The notes below the pieces were generated by a model. The model made no database searches and was not told the DNA's origin. It saw nothing but the letters and a program-made list of their open reading frames with translations. Below, in pieces: positions 1 through 5,095 of a DNA stretch of 5,095 nucleotides (its first letter is position 1; each line of letters opens with the position of its first letter). The position numbers and the translations under genes were made by a program. The stretch comes from Porticoccus sp. (GTDB taxonomy: Bacteria > Pseudomonadota > Gammaproteobacteria > Pseudomonadales > Porticoccaceae). The DNA lies in the NCBI GenBank assembly GCA_011049795.1, contig DRHD01000078.1, positions 1-5,095 of the forward strand. Reading direction: 5' to 3'.

Positions 1-495
1 ACCTTTTGCACTGATTCGCGCCAACTGACTTGAAGCCAAACCGTAGCTATGCACCATGCCGCCGCCACTCTCAAGTTTCACAATCACTTCGTCTTCAGCA
101 CTAGCCATAGTGAGTAACGCAGAAATTTCTTCCCGTAAGTGTTCGGTAGCTGAGGCCTTCATGTCACCGTCAAAGTCGAGCACAAACACCCGTTTTTTAG
201 TTTCTTTTGGCGCATTGGCTTTAAGCGCTTTTTTCTCTGCACTCTGTTTCGCTTTAGCGGCTTTTTTCTCTGCCTTGATGTCGGCCTTTAATTCCTCTTC
301 GCTCAGCAGAGATTCTTTCAGGATATCGCGCATGGCCTCATACTCATCATTTAGATGAGTAACTTCTATATGACCTTGCCCACTCTTGCTCTCGCGACTA
401 CCCGCCGACACCAAAAGGCCTACAACCACCCCAATGGCAAGTACTATGGTCACTGCTTTGGCCAAAAACAGACCATATTCCATCAAAAATTCCAA
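1..495 (-). CDS. sohB: Probable inner-membrane protease SohB, S49 peptidase family (N-terminal part)
   Basis: The gene runs off the left edge, so only the first 165 residues are visible (E. coli SohB is roughly 350). SohB is a membrane-anchored serine peptidase related to SppA. Seen here: a hydrophobic anchor at residues 9-31, a Lys/Ala-rich charged linker at about 66-101, then the start of the peptidase region with RVFVLDFDGDM (102-112), LREEISALL (120-128) and ESGGGMVHSYGLA (142-154), matching the SohB N-terminal domain as I remember it. The catalytic Ser and Lys would lie beyond the window, so activity cannot be judged. I chose the TTG start at 495 because GGAG (minus strand, 506-503) sits 7 bases upstream and because the resulting MEFLMEYGLFLAK opening resembles known SohB N-termini. 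ATG at 483 is the alternative. It is the last visible gene of the fimL operon. Family call is confident, start moderately so. Confidence 0.9.
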   Translation of the reverse strand, partial: MEFLMEYGLFLAKAVTIVLAIGVVVGLLVSAGSRESKSGQGHIEVTHLNDEYEAMRDILKESLLSEEELKADIKAEKKAAKAKQSAEKKALKANAPKETKKRVFVLDFDGDMKASATEHLREEISALLTMASAEDEVIVKLESGGGMVHSYGLASSQLARISAKG

Positions 496-502
496 AATTC
501 AA

Positions 503-506
503 CTCC
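503..506 (-). promoter_or_regulatory. Ribosome binding site deciding the sohB start
   Basis: GGAG on the minus strand lies 7 bases before TTG at 495, ideal spacing. The competing ATG at 483 has only a weaker GGA (493-491), also 7 bases away. This is why the TTG start is preferred. Confidence 0.5.
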
Positions 507-554
507 ACAATTATCTATCTAATTAAGATTCAAGTTTTTAACTCGTCTATACGA

Positions 555-1208
555 TCACTGCCAACGATCGAGCGCTTTCTGAGCCCGGTCATTGAGCGGT
601 CGGGCTAACAGCCCTGTATTCGATAAGGTCACTTCAAATAACGCATCATCACCCATTGGCAAGAAGGCGGCGCTACCGTAAACGGCATCAACAAAAGGCA
701 GGTTTTCATTGTAACCTCGTATCCACTGCCAAACATCAACCGGATTTTCGCTATCGTTCAGCGAATAAACCGTTCGTTCAGCGTTTTGTTCTTGCTCCAG
801 GGAATAATACCGACCGCTAATTCTATCTAAACGATAACCGGGCTTCATCCCCCAACTGGCTAACAATCCTGGCCATTTCACAATTCTTGCGTCTAGCTGC
901 CATTGATCACCTTTTAAAATAAAAAGATGCTCTTCGCCACCACTGTCAACCATTACCACTCGATACTGCTGCTCGGCTAATTTTTCAAAGCTTAGGGTGG
1001 CAACTGATTTTTCACTAATGAGCTGTTTGTAACCCACGACATCCAATGCTAACAAACCCAGGGTAAGACCTAAGGCCACTAACAAGAGCCCAAACATGCC
1101 CCTCAACCAACCGCCAATCCAGCCGGCTCGCATCAGTAAGCGCAAGGACAGATAACAGACCAATAAGCCTAAGATGACAGACGCTGAAGCCAAACCTTCG
1201 TAGATCAT
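555..1208 (-). CDS. Conserved two-helix membrane protein of unknown function
   Basis: A 217-residue protein with no recognised function. Two hydrophobic helices (about 5-26 and 37-58) are joined by a loop carrying R23, R27 and R36. By the positive-inside rule that loop is cytoplasmic, putting the remaining soluble domain of about 155 residues in the periplasm (inference). The soluble part has distinctive stretches: KGDQWQLDARIVKWPG (99-114), GMKPGYRLDRISGRYYSLEQE (120-140), YGSAAFLPM (177-185) and TGLLARPLN (198-206). I recall similar proteins in Pseudomonas-type genomes, some labelled 'cation/multidrug efflux pump' or 'multidrug transporter'. With two helices and no RND, MFS or SMR architecture, that label is not supported. 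The ATG lies 4 bases after the fimL stop. Only a weak AGGG precedes it at 9 bases, so translational coupling to fimL is likely. SohB follows about 59 bases downstream. Confidence 0.85.
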   Translation of the reverse strand: MIYEGLASASVILGLLVCYLSLRLLMRAGWIGGWLRGMFGLLLVALGLTLGLLALDVVGYKQLISEKSVATLSFEKLAEQQYRVVMVDSGGEEHLFILKGDQWQLDARIVKWPGLLASWGMKPGYRLDRISGRYYSLEQEQNAERTVYSLNDSENPVDVWQWIRGYNENLPFVDAVYGSAAFLPMGDDALFEVTLSNTGLLARPLNDRAQKALDRWQ

Positions 1209-1212
1209 AAAT

Positions 1213-2928
1213 TCATGCCCTATTCAGCGAGTAACCCAAAGCGGCCAAGCTCTCTTCAGCAATTTCCAACACCTTATCATCGGCGTTTTCGTCACTCTTT
1301 ATCGCGTCCAGATAATATTCCATACTAACTACGGCGTCAGCAAAGGTTTCCATTAATGGTTCTAGATCGGCTTGCTCATTGGAGTCCATCAAAACATCTT
1401 CAACAAAATCAATGCAGACCTGCATAACACTCTCGGCACGAGACAGAGTAAGCATCGCCAAGACACCCCTGATAGCGTTGAGCGACACCGTGACATTATT
1501 AATATGGCCTCGGTCATAATTAGACTCAGTAAAAGAACTGAGAGAACGCTTCACCAGCGCAAGGCCGGCTTCGGCCTCATTAAGAACAATATAGCGAGCA
1601 TTGGTTAATTGACTCCGCGCAATAACTTCCTGACGCTCCTGGCTATTGACTCGGGCAATGCTGTCATCCGACAAACCTGAACTGCCCACCCCGCCAATGG
1701 CACTCTCTATGTATAAAAGGATATCGGCTAGATGCAATTGCGCAGTGTCATCACCTAATTTGCCTGCTCGCTGCCATGATTCTACCGTGAGAATTTCATT
1801 CTTGAGCGAATTGCCTGGCACAACCAAACCCACCACGCCAAGAATTTCAGCAACCTTCTTCAAGGTGTCAATTAAGTCGACTAAATCGTCGCCGCTACTA
1901 ATTCCACCCTGTGATGCCCGCTCCAAAATATCCTTAGCATGTACCAATTCGCCATTTAGCACTGAGGCCATGGATTGCAAGGTATTGGCATTGGGACCAT
2001 TCAGCACATCCCGCTCCCGCCGTAATTCCGCGTCAGTATAGGGGAATAGCGTTAAACCATATTGGGCCAATAGAAGCGTTGTCTTCTCACTGCTGTCACC
2101 CGAGAGTGCACTGATAAATAACAAATCACTGCATAAAGTTTGTGAAGGCACAGCGGCTGGATCATTAACGCTGGTGCGTTTTATCGCGTATTTTAACTCT
2201 CGATCTAACGCTCCCAGCATTTTTTTCCGGGAGGCTGTGAGCTCCATCGAACGCGACAAGTGCTGTAGCGCTGCTGAACCTAAAGACCACAAAGAATAAA
2301 AAGGCGTGTCGGCCTGAATAATGCTCATTCTTTGTAGCGATCGCTGCATCATATTCAGCGAAGGTTTAATCTGCTTGTTTTTAAGAATACCCAGCAGACC
2401 CACCTGGTACATATGCCGGAGGCGTTTGATCAGTGCCGCCATGTCTTCTCCATCAACAAGTTTGACGGATTTTGCAGGTGCCAAGGGTGTATCGAAATTG
2501 GGACGAGTATAGTGGCTGTCGGCCAGCAGGGTCTGTTTCCTAGCCAAGCGTACCTCATTGATCTGAGGAATGAGCAGTACCGGCAAGTCTCGTTGGGTTT
2601 GCAGCAAATATTCAAGATATCGGGGTAAAAGTAAAAATGCGCGAGCGATCAAACCCAGCTGCTCGTCGGCTAGGGCTTCTTGCTCAGGATCGACGTTCTC
2701 CGCTAGCTCAACTATCTCGCTAGCCAGCTCAGTGGCGCCCTGCACTTGAATCAACTCAAGCGTGCCCGCAATTTGAGCAATGCTGTCGATACAAGCCCTG
2801 AAACTCATCAGGTCGTTTCGATTGGCAATAAACTGCTCAAGCTCGGCTGAAGCCTGCTCAAGGGTAACGACAAGTTCGGGGTGGATCATTTTCAACGAAC
2901 TGAAATTTGGGGCTAGACTGTCACTCAC
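1213..2928 (-). CDS. fimL: FimL-like pilus/cAMP signalling scaffold with degenerate Hpt domains
   Basis: A 571-residue, mostly helical soluble protein resembling Pseudomonas FimL, itself similar to the N-terminal part of the chemosensory kinase ChpA. In P. aeruginosa, FimL supports type IV pilus twitching and cAMP production through the Pil-Chp system, with FimV and PilG reported as partners (established knowledge). Residues 19-36 (ELVVTLEQASAELEQFIA) and 51-59 (AQIAGTLEL) match the family's N-terminal helical bundle, and a second Hpt-like bundle lies at about 440-571 around NAIRGVLAML (484-493). At both Hpt HxxxG positions the phosphoacceptor His is absent (A51 and N484), as expected for FimL and unlike a working phosphotransfer protein. 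I chose GTG at 2928 because AAGGA lies 7 bases upstream. An in-frame ATG at 2949 would add seven residues but has no Shine-Dalgarno sequence. It is the first gene of the minus-strand operon. A ChpA fragment is unlikely because no CheA kinase domain follows. Confidence 0.82.
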   Translation of the reverse strand: MSDSLAPNFSSLKMIHPELVVTLEQASAELEQFIANRNDLMSFRACIDSIAQIAGTLELIQVQGATELASEIVELAENVDPEQEALADEQLGLIARAFLLLPRYLEYLLQTQRDLPVLLIPQINEVRLARKQTLLADSHYTRPNFDTPLAPAKSVKLVDGEDMAALIKRLRHMYQVGLLGILKNKQIKPSLNMMQRSLQRMSIIQADTPFYSLWSLGSAALQHLSRSMELTASRKKMLGALDRELKYAIKRTSVNDPAAVPSQTLCSDLLFISALSGDSSEKTTLLLAQYGLTLFPYTDAELRRERDVLNGPNANTLQSMASVLNGELVHAKDILERASQGGISSGDDLVDLIDTLKKVAEILGVVGLVVPGNSLKNEILTVESWQRAGKLGDDTAQLHLADILLYIESAIGGVGSSGLSDDSIARVNSQERQEVIARSQLTNARYIVLNEAEAGLALVKRSLSSFTESNYDRGHINNVTVSLNAIRGVLAMLTLSRAESVMQVCIDFVEDVLMDSNEQADLEPLMETFADAVVSMEYYLDAIKSDENADDKVLEIAEESLAALGYSLNRA

Positions 2929-2935
2929 TAAGGCT

Positions 2936-2940
2936 TCCTT
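2936..2940 (-). promoter_or_regulatory. Ribosome binding site deciding the fimL start
   Basis: AAGGA on the minus strand is 7 bases upstream of GTG at 2928. It lies inside the reading frame of the longer ATG-2949 alternative, which itself is preceded by a stretch with no purine-rich site. This favours the shorter protein. Confidence 0.55.
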
Positions 2941-2992
2941 TCTTTCCATCGATTAGCGTCGCGTTAACTTACCAAAAATCAACTCACATATC

Positions 2993-2998
2993 AGTATA
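2993..2998 (-). promoter_or_regulatory. Candidate -10 element for the fimL operon
   Basis: TATACT on the minus strand differs from TATAAT at one base. The matching -35 is weak and there is no extended -10 TG, so this is only a candidate; an activator may be needed. Confidence 0.3.
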
Positions 2999-3230
2999 TT
3001 GCCTCACAAATCAGAGCCTTAAGCTTCAAAGAACATCCAATTGGGTAGATTCCGTCCAAATCGCTCTGAATTTGCTTCATATTCGCACAATTGATGATCA
3101 AGACCGTTGAAATAGTTGAAATTTTTGGCGTTAGACAACGTTTTGTCATACCATCCGTGTCAGGCAATTTTAACGTCCGTCAGTCGAAGCGTTACAGCTT
3201 ATACAAACATAATGGGCTCAACGCAGCATA

Positions 3231-3237
3231 AGGAAAG
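3231..3237 (+). promoter_or_regulatory. Ribosome binding site for nhaB
   Basis: AGGAAAG; its AGGA (3231-3234) is 7 bases upstream of ATG at 3242. Upstream in-frame starts at 3116 and 3212 lack such a site, so 3242 is chosen. Confidence 0.7.
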
Positions 3238-3241
3238 ACAC

Positions 3242-4747
3242 ATGGCTCCTACCCTAGCGCAGGCATTTGGCAAGAATTTTCTAGGCCAAGCACCTCAATG
3301 GTACAAGAACTCGATCATTCTATTTCTGGTAATTAACCCAATTTTACTCTACACGATTGGTCCCTTTGCCACTGGCTGGGTGTTGATTGGTGAGTTTATC
3401 TTTACTCTGGCTATGGCACTCAAGTGCTACCCCTTGCAGCCTGGTGGCTTGCTCGCCCTAGAAGCCGTATTGCTGGGCTTGGCCTCCACGAGCGCAGTTT
3501 ATAACGAAGTAGTCGCCAATTTCGATGTTATTTTACTACTGATGTTTATGGTGGCTGGCATCTACTTCATGAAAACCCTGCTGCTGTTCGTGTTCACTCG
3601 AATTTTGACATCGGTGAAGTCTAAGGTGGGCTTATCGCTGCTTTTCTCCCTTGTTTCAGCGGTTCTTTCCGCATTTCTTGATGCGCTCACCGTTACCGCG
3701 GTGTTGATCAGCGTTGGTGTTGGTTTCTACTCGGTTTACCACAAGGTGGCGTCTGGCGTAAAAATTCATCATGACCACGACCACAGCAACGACGAAACGG
3801 TGCATGAATATCACCGTGAAGACCTAGACCAATTCCGCGATTTTTTGCGCACCCTTGTGATGCACGGTGCCGTGGGTACCGCCCTGGGTGGCGTATGTAC
3901 CTTGGTTGGCGAACCGCAGAACTTGCTCATTGCAGAAAAAGCCGGCTGGAACTTCCTAGAATTCTTCCTAGTTATGGCTCCAGTGACCATGCCTGTTCTT
4001 TTCTTTGGCCTACTAACCGTTATCGTCTTGGAAAAGACCCGCTGGTTTGGCTACGGCACGCAGATCCCCCCTTCTGTGCGAGCGGTACTGGAAGATTATG
4101 CCGAAGACCAAAACAGCAAAATGACTCAGCGAGATAAAGCCGAACTCATTATTCAAGCCGTGGGTGCCGTCATCTTAGTGCTGTGCTTAGCACTTCACCT
4201 TGCTGCAGTGGGCTTGATTGGTCTCATGATCATTGTATTGTTAACGGCTTTTAACGGTGTTATTGAAGAGCATCAAATTGGGCGTTCTTTTGAGGAAGCC
4301 CTGCCATTCACTGCATTGCTGGTGGTGTTCTTTACCATTGTTGCCGTGATTCACGAACAACATTTGTTTGCCCCAATCACCCATTGGGTGCTGTCTCAAC
4401 CCTTGGATATGCAAGCCCCCATGTTCTTTGTGGCGAACGGTGTACTCTCAATGATTAGCGACAATGTTTTTGTTGCAACGGTTTATATTAATGAAGTGAG
4501 AGCCGCTCTGGACAACGGTGATATATCTCGGAAGCATTTCGAAAACCTAGCCGTGGCCATCAACACGGGCACCAACTTACCAAGCGTGGCGACGCCCAAC
4601 GGTCAAGCCGCCTTCTTGTTCTTGTTAACCTCCGCCCTGGCGCCACTCATTCGTCTGTCTTATGGACGCATGGTCTACATGGCTTTGCCCTACACCATCG
4701 TATTAAGTACTGTGGGCTTTGTTTCGTTGGTTATGTTTATAAATTAA
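3242..4747 (+). CDS. nhaB: Na+/H+ antiporter NhaB
   Basis: A complete 501-residue inner-membrane antiporter that exports Na+ in exchange for H+, serving sodium tolerance and pH homeostasis; E. coli NhaB is about 513 residues. Strong resemblance runs along the whole length: [11 protein letters not shown] (12-22), [16 protein letters not shown] (50-65), [12 protein letters not shown] (105-116), AFLDALTV (144-151, containing D147), GTALGGV and VGEPQNLL (212-229), [13 protein letters not shown] (406-418) and [19 protein letters not shown] (441-459). About ten hydrophobic segments are visible. A variable cytoplasmic-type loop at 176-191 is unusually His-rich, with six His. The C-terminus ends about a dozen residues before that of E. 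coli. ATG 3242 has a good ribosome binding site, and it gives the same residue numbering as E. coli at NFLGQ and D147. The open frame reaches back to 3116, but those 42 extra residues are polar and unlike the family. It is monocistronic, with a terminator directly after it. Confidence 0.98.
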   Translation: MAPTLAQAFGKNFLGQAPQWYKNSIILFLVINPILLYTIGPFATGWVLIGEFIFTLAMALKCYPLQPGGLLALEAVLLGLASTSAVYNEVVANFDVILLLMFMVAGIYFMKTLLLFVFTRILTSVKSKVGLSLLFSLVSAVLSAFLDALTVTAVLISVGVGFYSVYHKVASGVKIHHDHDHSNDETVHEYHREDLDQFRDFLRTLVMHGAVGTALGGVCTLVGEPQNLLIAEKAGWNFLEFFLVMAPVTMPVLFFGLLTVIVLEKTRWFGYGTQIPPSVRAVLEDYAEDQNSKMTQRDKAELIIQAVGAVILVLCLALHLAAVGLIGLMIIVLLTAFNGVIEEHQIGRSFEEALPFTALLVVFFTIVAVIHEQHLFAPITHWVLSQPLDMQAPMFFVANGVLSMISDNVFVATVYINEVRAALDNGDISRKHFENLAVAINTGTNLPSVATPNGQAAFLFLLTSALAPLIRLSYGRMVYMALPYTIVLSTVGFVSLVMFIN

Positions 4748-4755
4748 AAAGAACC

Positions 4756-4776
4756 GCAAGTGCTTATGACGCTTGC
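4756..4776 (+). other. Small hairpin just after nhaB
   Basis: GCAAGTG (4756-4762) pairs with CGCTTGC (4770-4776) with one G-U wobble and a 7-base loop. It lies between the nhaB stop and the main terminator, with no T-tract of its own. It may protect the mRNA 3' region or be incidental. Confidence 0.4.
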
Positions 4777-4778
4777 AG

Positions 4779-4819
4779 AAAAAAGGCCGACACTGAGATC
4801 ACAGTGTCGGCCTTTTTTT
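4779..4819. terminator. Bidirectional intrinsic terminator after nhaB
   Basis: An 11-base core stem, GGCCGACACTG (4785-4795) with CAGTGTCGGCC (4802-4812), has a 6-base loop. It is flanked by A6 (4779-4784) and T7 (4813-4819), so each strand ends in a T-tract. It would end nhaB on the plus strand and the convergent gene ending at 4840 on the minus strand. Confidence 0.93.
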
Positions 4820-4836
4820 AACATGAAATATTACAA

Positions 4837-4930
4837 AGCCTAGTTTTTTAACCAAACACAATTGCCTTCGCTTTTTTTATTGATCTCCTGCAATTTTTTT
4901 TCATGTAAAACCAACTCATCCGAACTTGGC
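4837..4930 (+). repeat. Left arm of a perfect 94-base inverted repeat
   Basis: Every base pairs with the reverse complement of 5002-5095, including homopolymer runs of 6, 7 and 8 bases. The arm contains the last 29-30 codons and stop of the convergent minus-strand gene. Because that frame continues open into the spacer, this arm looks like the original copy. Confidence 0.95.
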
Positions 4931-5001
4931 AAAATAACCGGCAAACCTTGTCTTTGTGGCGATAGGCGGCGCAATTGATTCACTTGACTCTGGTCGTTGT
5001 C
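4840..5001 (-). CDS. C-terminal end of an unrecognised protein (partial)
   Basis: Fifty-three codons ending in TAG at 4842-4840, convergent with nhaB and sharing its terminator. The product ends with RQGLPVILPSSDEL, a charged, probably helical stretch (VLHEKKLQEINKKSEG), then NCVWLKN. I do not recognise the family and see no motif that assigns a function. The open frame formally continues to a TTG at 5070, but everything from 5002 on is the inverted copy of this gene's own end, so those residues are most likely not native. The true upstream part is missing. Placement right after a bidirectional terminator, and composition like normal coding sequence, support a real gene end, but a short open frame by chance cannot be excluded. 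Confidence 0.5.
   Translation of the reverse strand, partial: DNDQSQVNQLRRLSPQRQGLPVILPSSDELVLHEKKLQEINKKSEGNCVWLKN
4931..5001. other. 71-base spacer between the inverted repeat arms
   Basis: Single-copy sequence joining the two arms. Its minus strand continues the reading frame of the gene ending at 4840 for 23-24 codons. Its plus strand has stops (TGA at 4976 and 4985) in the frame of the right-arm copy. No promoter or recombination site is evident. Confidence 0.6.
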
Positions 5002-5095
5002 GCCAAGTTCGGATGAGTTGGTTTTACATGAAAAAAAATTGCAGGAGATCAATAAAAAAAGCGAAGGCAATTGTGTTTGGTTAAAAAACTAGGCT
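5002..5095 (-). repeat. Right arm of the perfect 94-base inverted repeat
   Basis: Exact reverse complement of 4837-4930. Its outer end coincides with the last base of the window, so the repeat may be longer. A long perfect arm ending at the sequence edge is typical of a fold-back chimera or of an assembly stopping at a repeat. Confidence 0.95.
5003..5092 (+). pseudogene. Headless inverted copy of the convergent gene's C-terminus
   Basis: The right arm read on the plus strand re-encodes the last 29 residues of the gene ending at 4840, from PSSDEL to WLKN, with TAG at 5090-5092. Upstream in this frame TGA occurs at 4985 and 4976, and no start precedes the copy except the spacer-borne TTG at 4997. 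It is therefore a fragment, whether a true duplication or an artefact. Confidence 0.45.

Larger units (their letters stand above)
2950..3241. promoter_or_regulatory. Divergent intergenic region between fimL and nhaB
   Basis: No gene is seen here. Both flanking genes are transcribed outward, so two promoters must lie in or near this stretch. On the minus strand TATACT (2998-2993) is a good -10 match giving fimL a leader of roughly 58 bases, but the -35 is poor (TTAAGG at 18 bases spacing). Toward nhaB the best -10 candidates are CATAAT (3208-3213) and TATACA (3200-3205), neither with a convincing -35. Regulatory-looking elements are a tandem GTTGAAAT pair (3106-3113 and 3115-3122) and a short dyad, GACAA-CGTT-TTGTC (3134-3147). 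The open frame extending upstream of nhaB to 3116 is not counted as coding. The promoter positions are weak calls. Confidence 0.4.

Noticed and set aside
56..358. Plus-strand open frame opposite sohB
   Set aside because: It lies antisense to a recognised sohB frame, its Ser/Phe/Ala-rich product mirrors the Lys/Ala/Glu-rich linker, and it has no ribosome site.
496..554. Promoter for sohB in the AT-rich gap
   Set aside because: The TTGAAT and GATAAT words are only 12 bases apart and other pairings are poor, so a promoter cannot be called.
1372..2628. Several open frames of 61-131 codons inside fimL on either strand
   Set aside because: They overlap a continuous coding frame with family resemblance, show no ribosome sites and overlap one another.
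3116..3241. N-terminal extension of nhaB, with starts at 3116 or 3212
   Set aside because: The extra residues do not resemble NhaB, no ribosome site precedes either start, and ATG 3242 has a good one and matches family numbering.
3895..4137. Second plus-strand open frame within nhaB
   Set aside because: It is out of frame with a clearly conserved antiporter and is a by-product of its codon usage.
4840..5070. A 76-codon minus-strand gene starting at TTG 5070
   Set aside because: Its first 23 codons are translated from the inverted copy of its own 3' end, so the start and N-terminus are likely chimeric; only 5001-4840 is kept.
4837..5095. Integron attC site, retron or transposon end as explanation of the inverted repeat
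   Set aside because: attC sites are imperfect palindromes with core GTTRRRY motifs, which I do not find at the arm ends. No reverse transcriptase, integrase or transposase is present, and the arms carry the end of an ordinary coding frame.

Overview
The window reads as a chromosomal segment of a gammaproteobacterium, probably a marine or environmental relative of the Pseudomonas/Cellvibrio/Oceanospirillum groups. This rests on recognising NhaB, SohB and FimL by sequence, all at home in that class, with FimL typical of bacteria with Pseudomonas-type twitching-motility control. Base composition is moderate and even, and I see no insertion sequence, phage, tRNA, rRNA or CRISPR. Family assignments come from memory of the protein families, since no search could be run.

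Layout, left to right: (1) the N-terminal third of sohB, an inner-membrane S49-family peptidase, on the minus strand and running off the left edge. (2) A two-helix membrane protein of unknown function, minus strand. (3) fimL, a large protein with degenerate Hpt domains related to the N-terminus of ChpA, minus strand. These three are co-oriented (fimL > membrane protein > sohB), with a 4-base gap between the first two and about 59 bases before sohB, so they look like one operon. (4) A 292-313 base divergent intergenic region. (5) nhaB, a complete Na+/H+ antiporter, plus strand. (6) A strong hairpin terminator that can work in both directions. (7) The C-terminal end of an unrecognised gene on the minus strand, convergent with nhaB.

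The last 259 bases hold the most unusual structure: a perfect 94-base inverted repeat around a 71-base spacer, with the outer end of the right arm falling exactly on the last base of the window. The left arm encodes the end of the convergent gene. The right arm is a headless inverted copy of it. A fold-back chimera or assembly artefact at a contig end is the leading explanation, and a genuine inverted duplication or invertible element is the alternative.

Apart from that, this is ordinary core-genome content. NhaB handles sodium/pH homeostasis. FimL is expected to act in pilus and cAMP signalling, and SohB in envelope proteolysis. I found no convincing new multi-gene system. The best leads are the terminal inverted repeat and the uncharacterised membrane protein coupled to fimL. 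Three start codons were re-chosen from ribosome binding sites: sohB TTG at 495, fimL GTG at 2928, and nhaB ATG at 3242.
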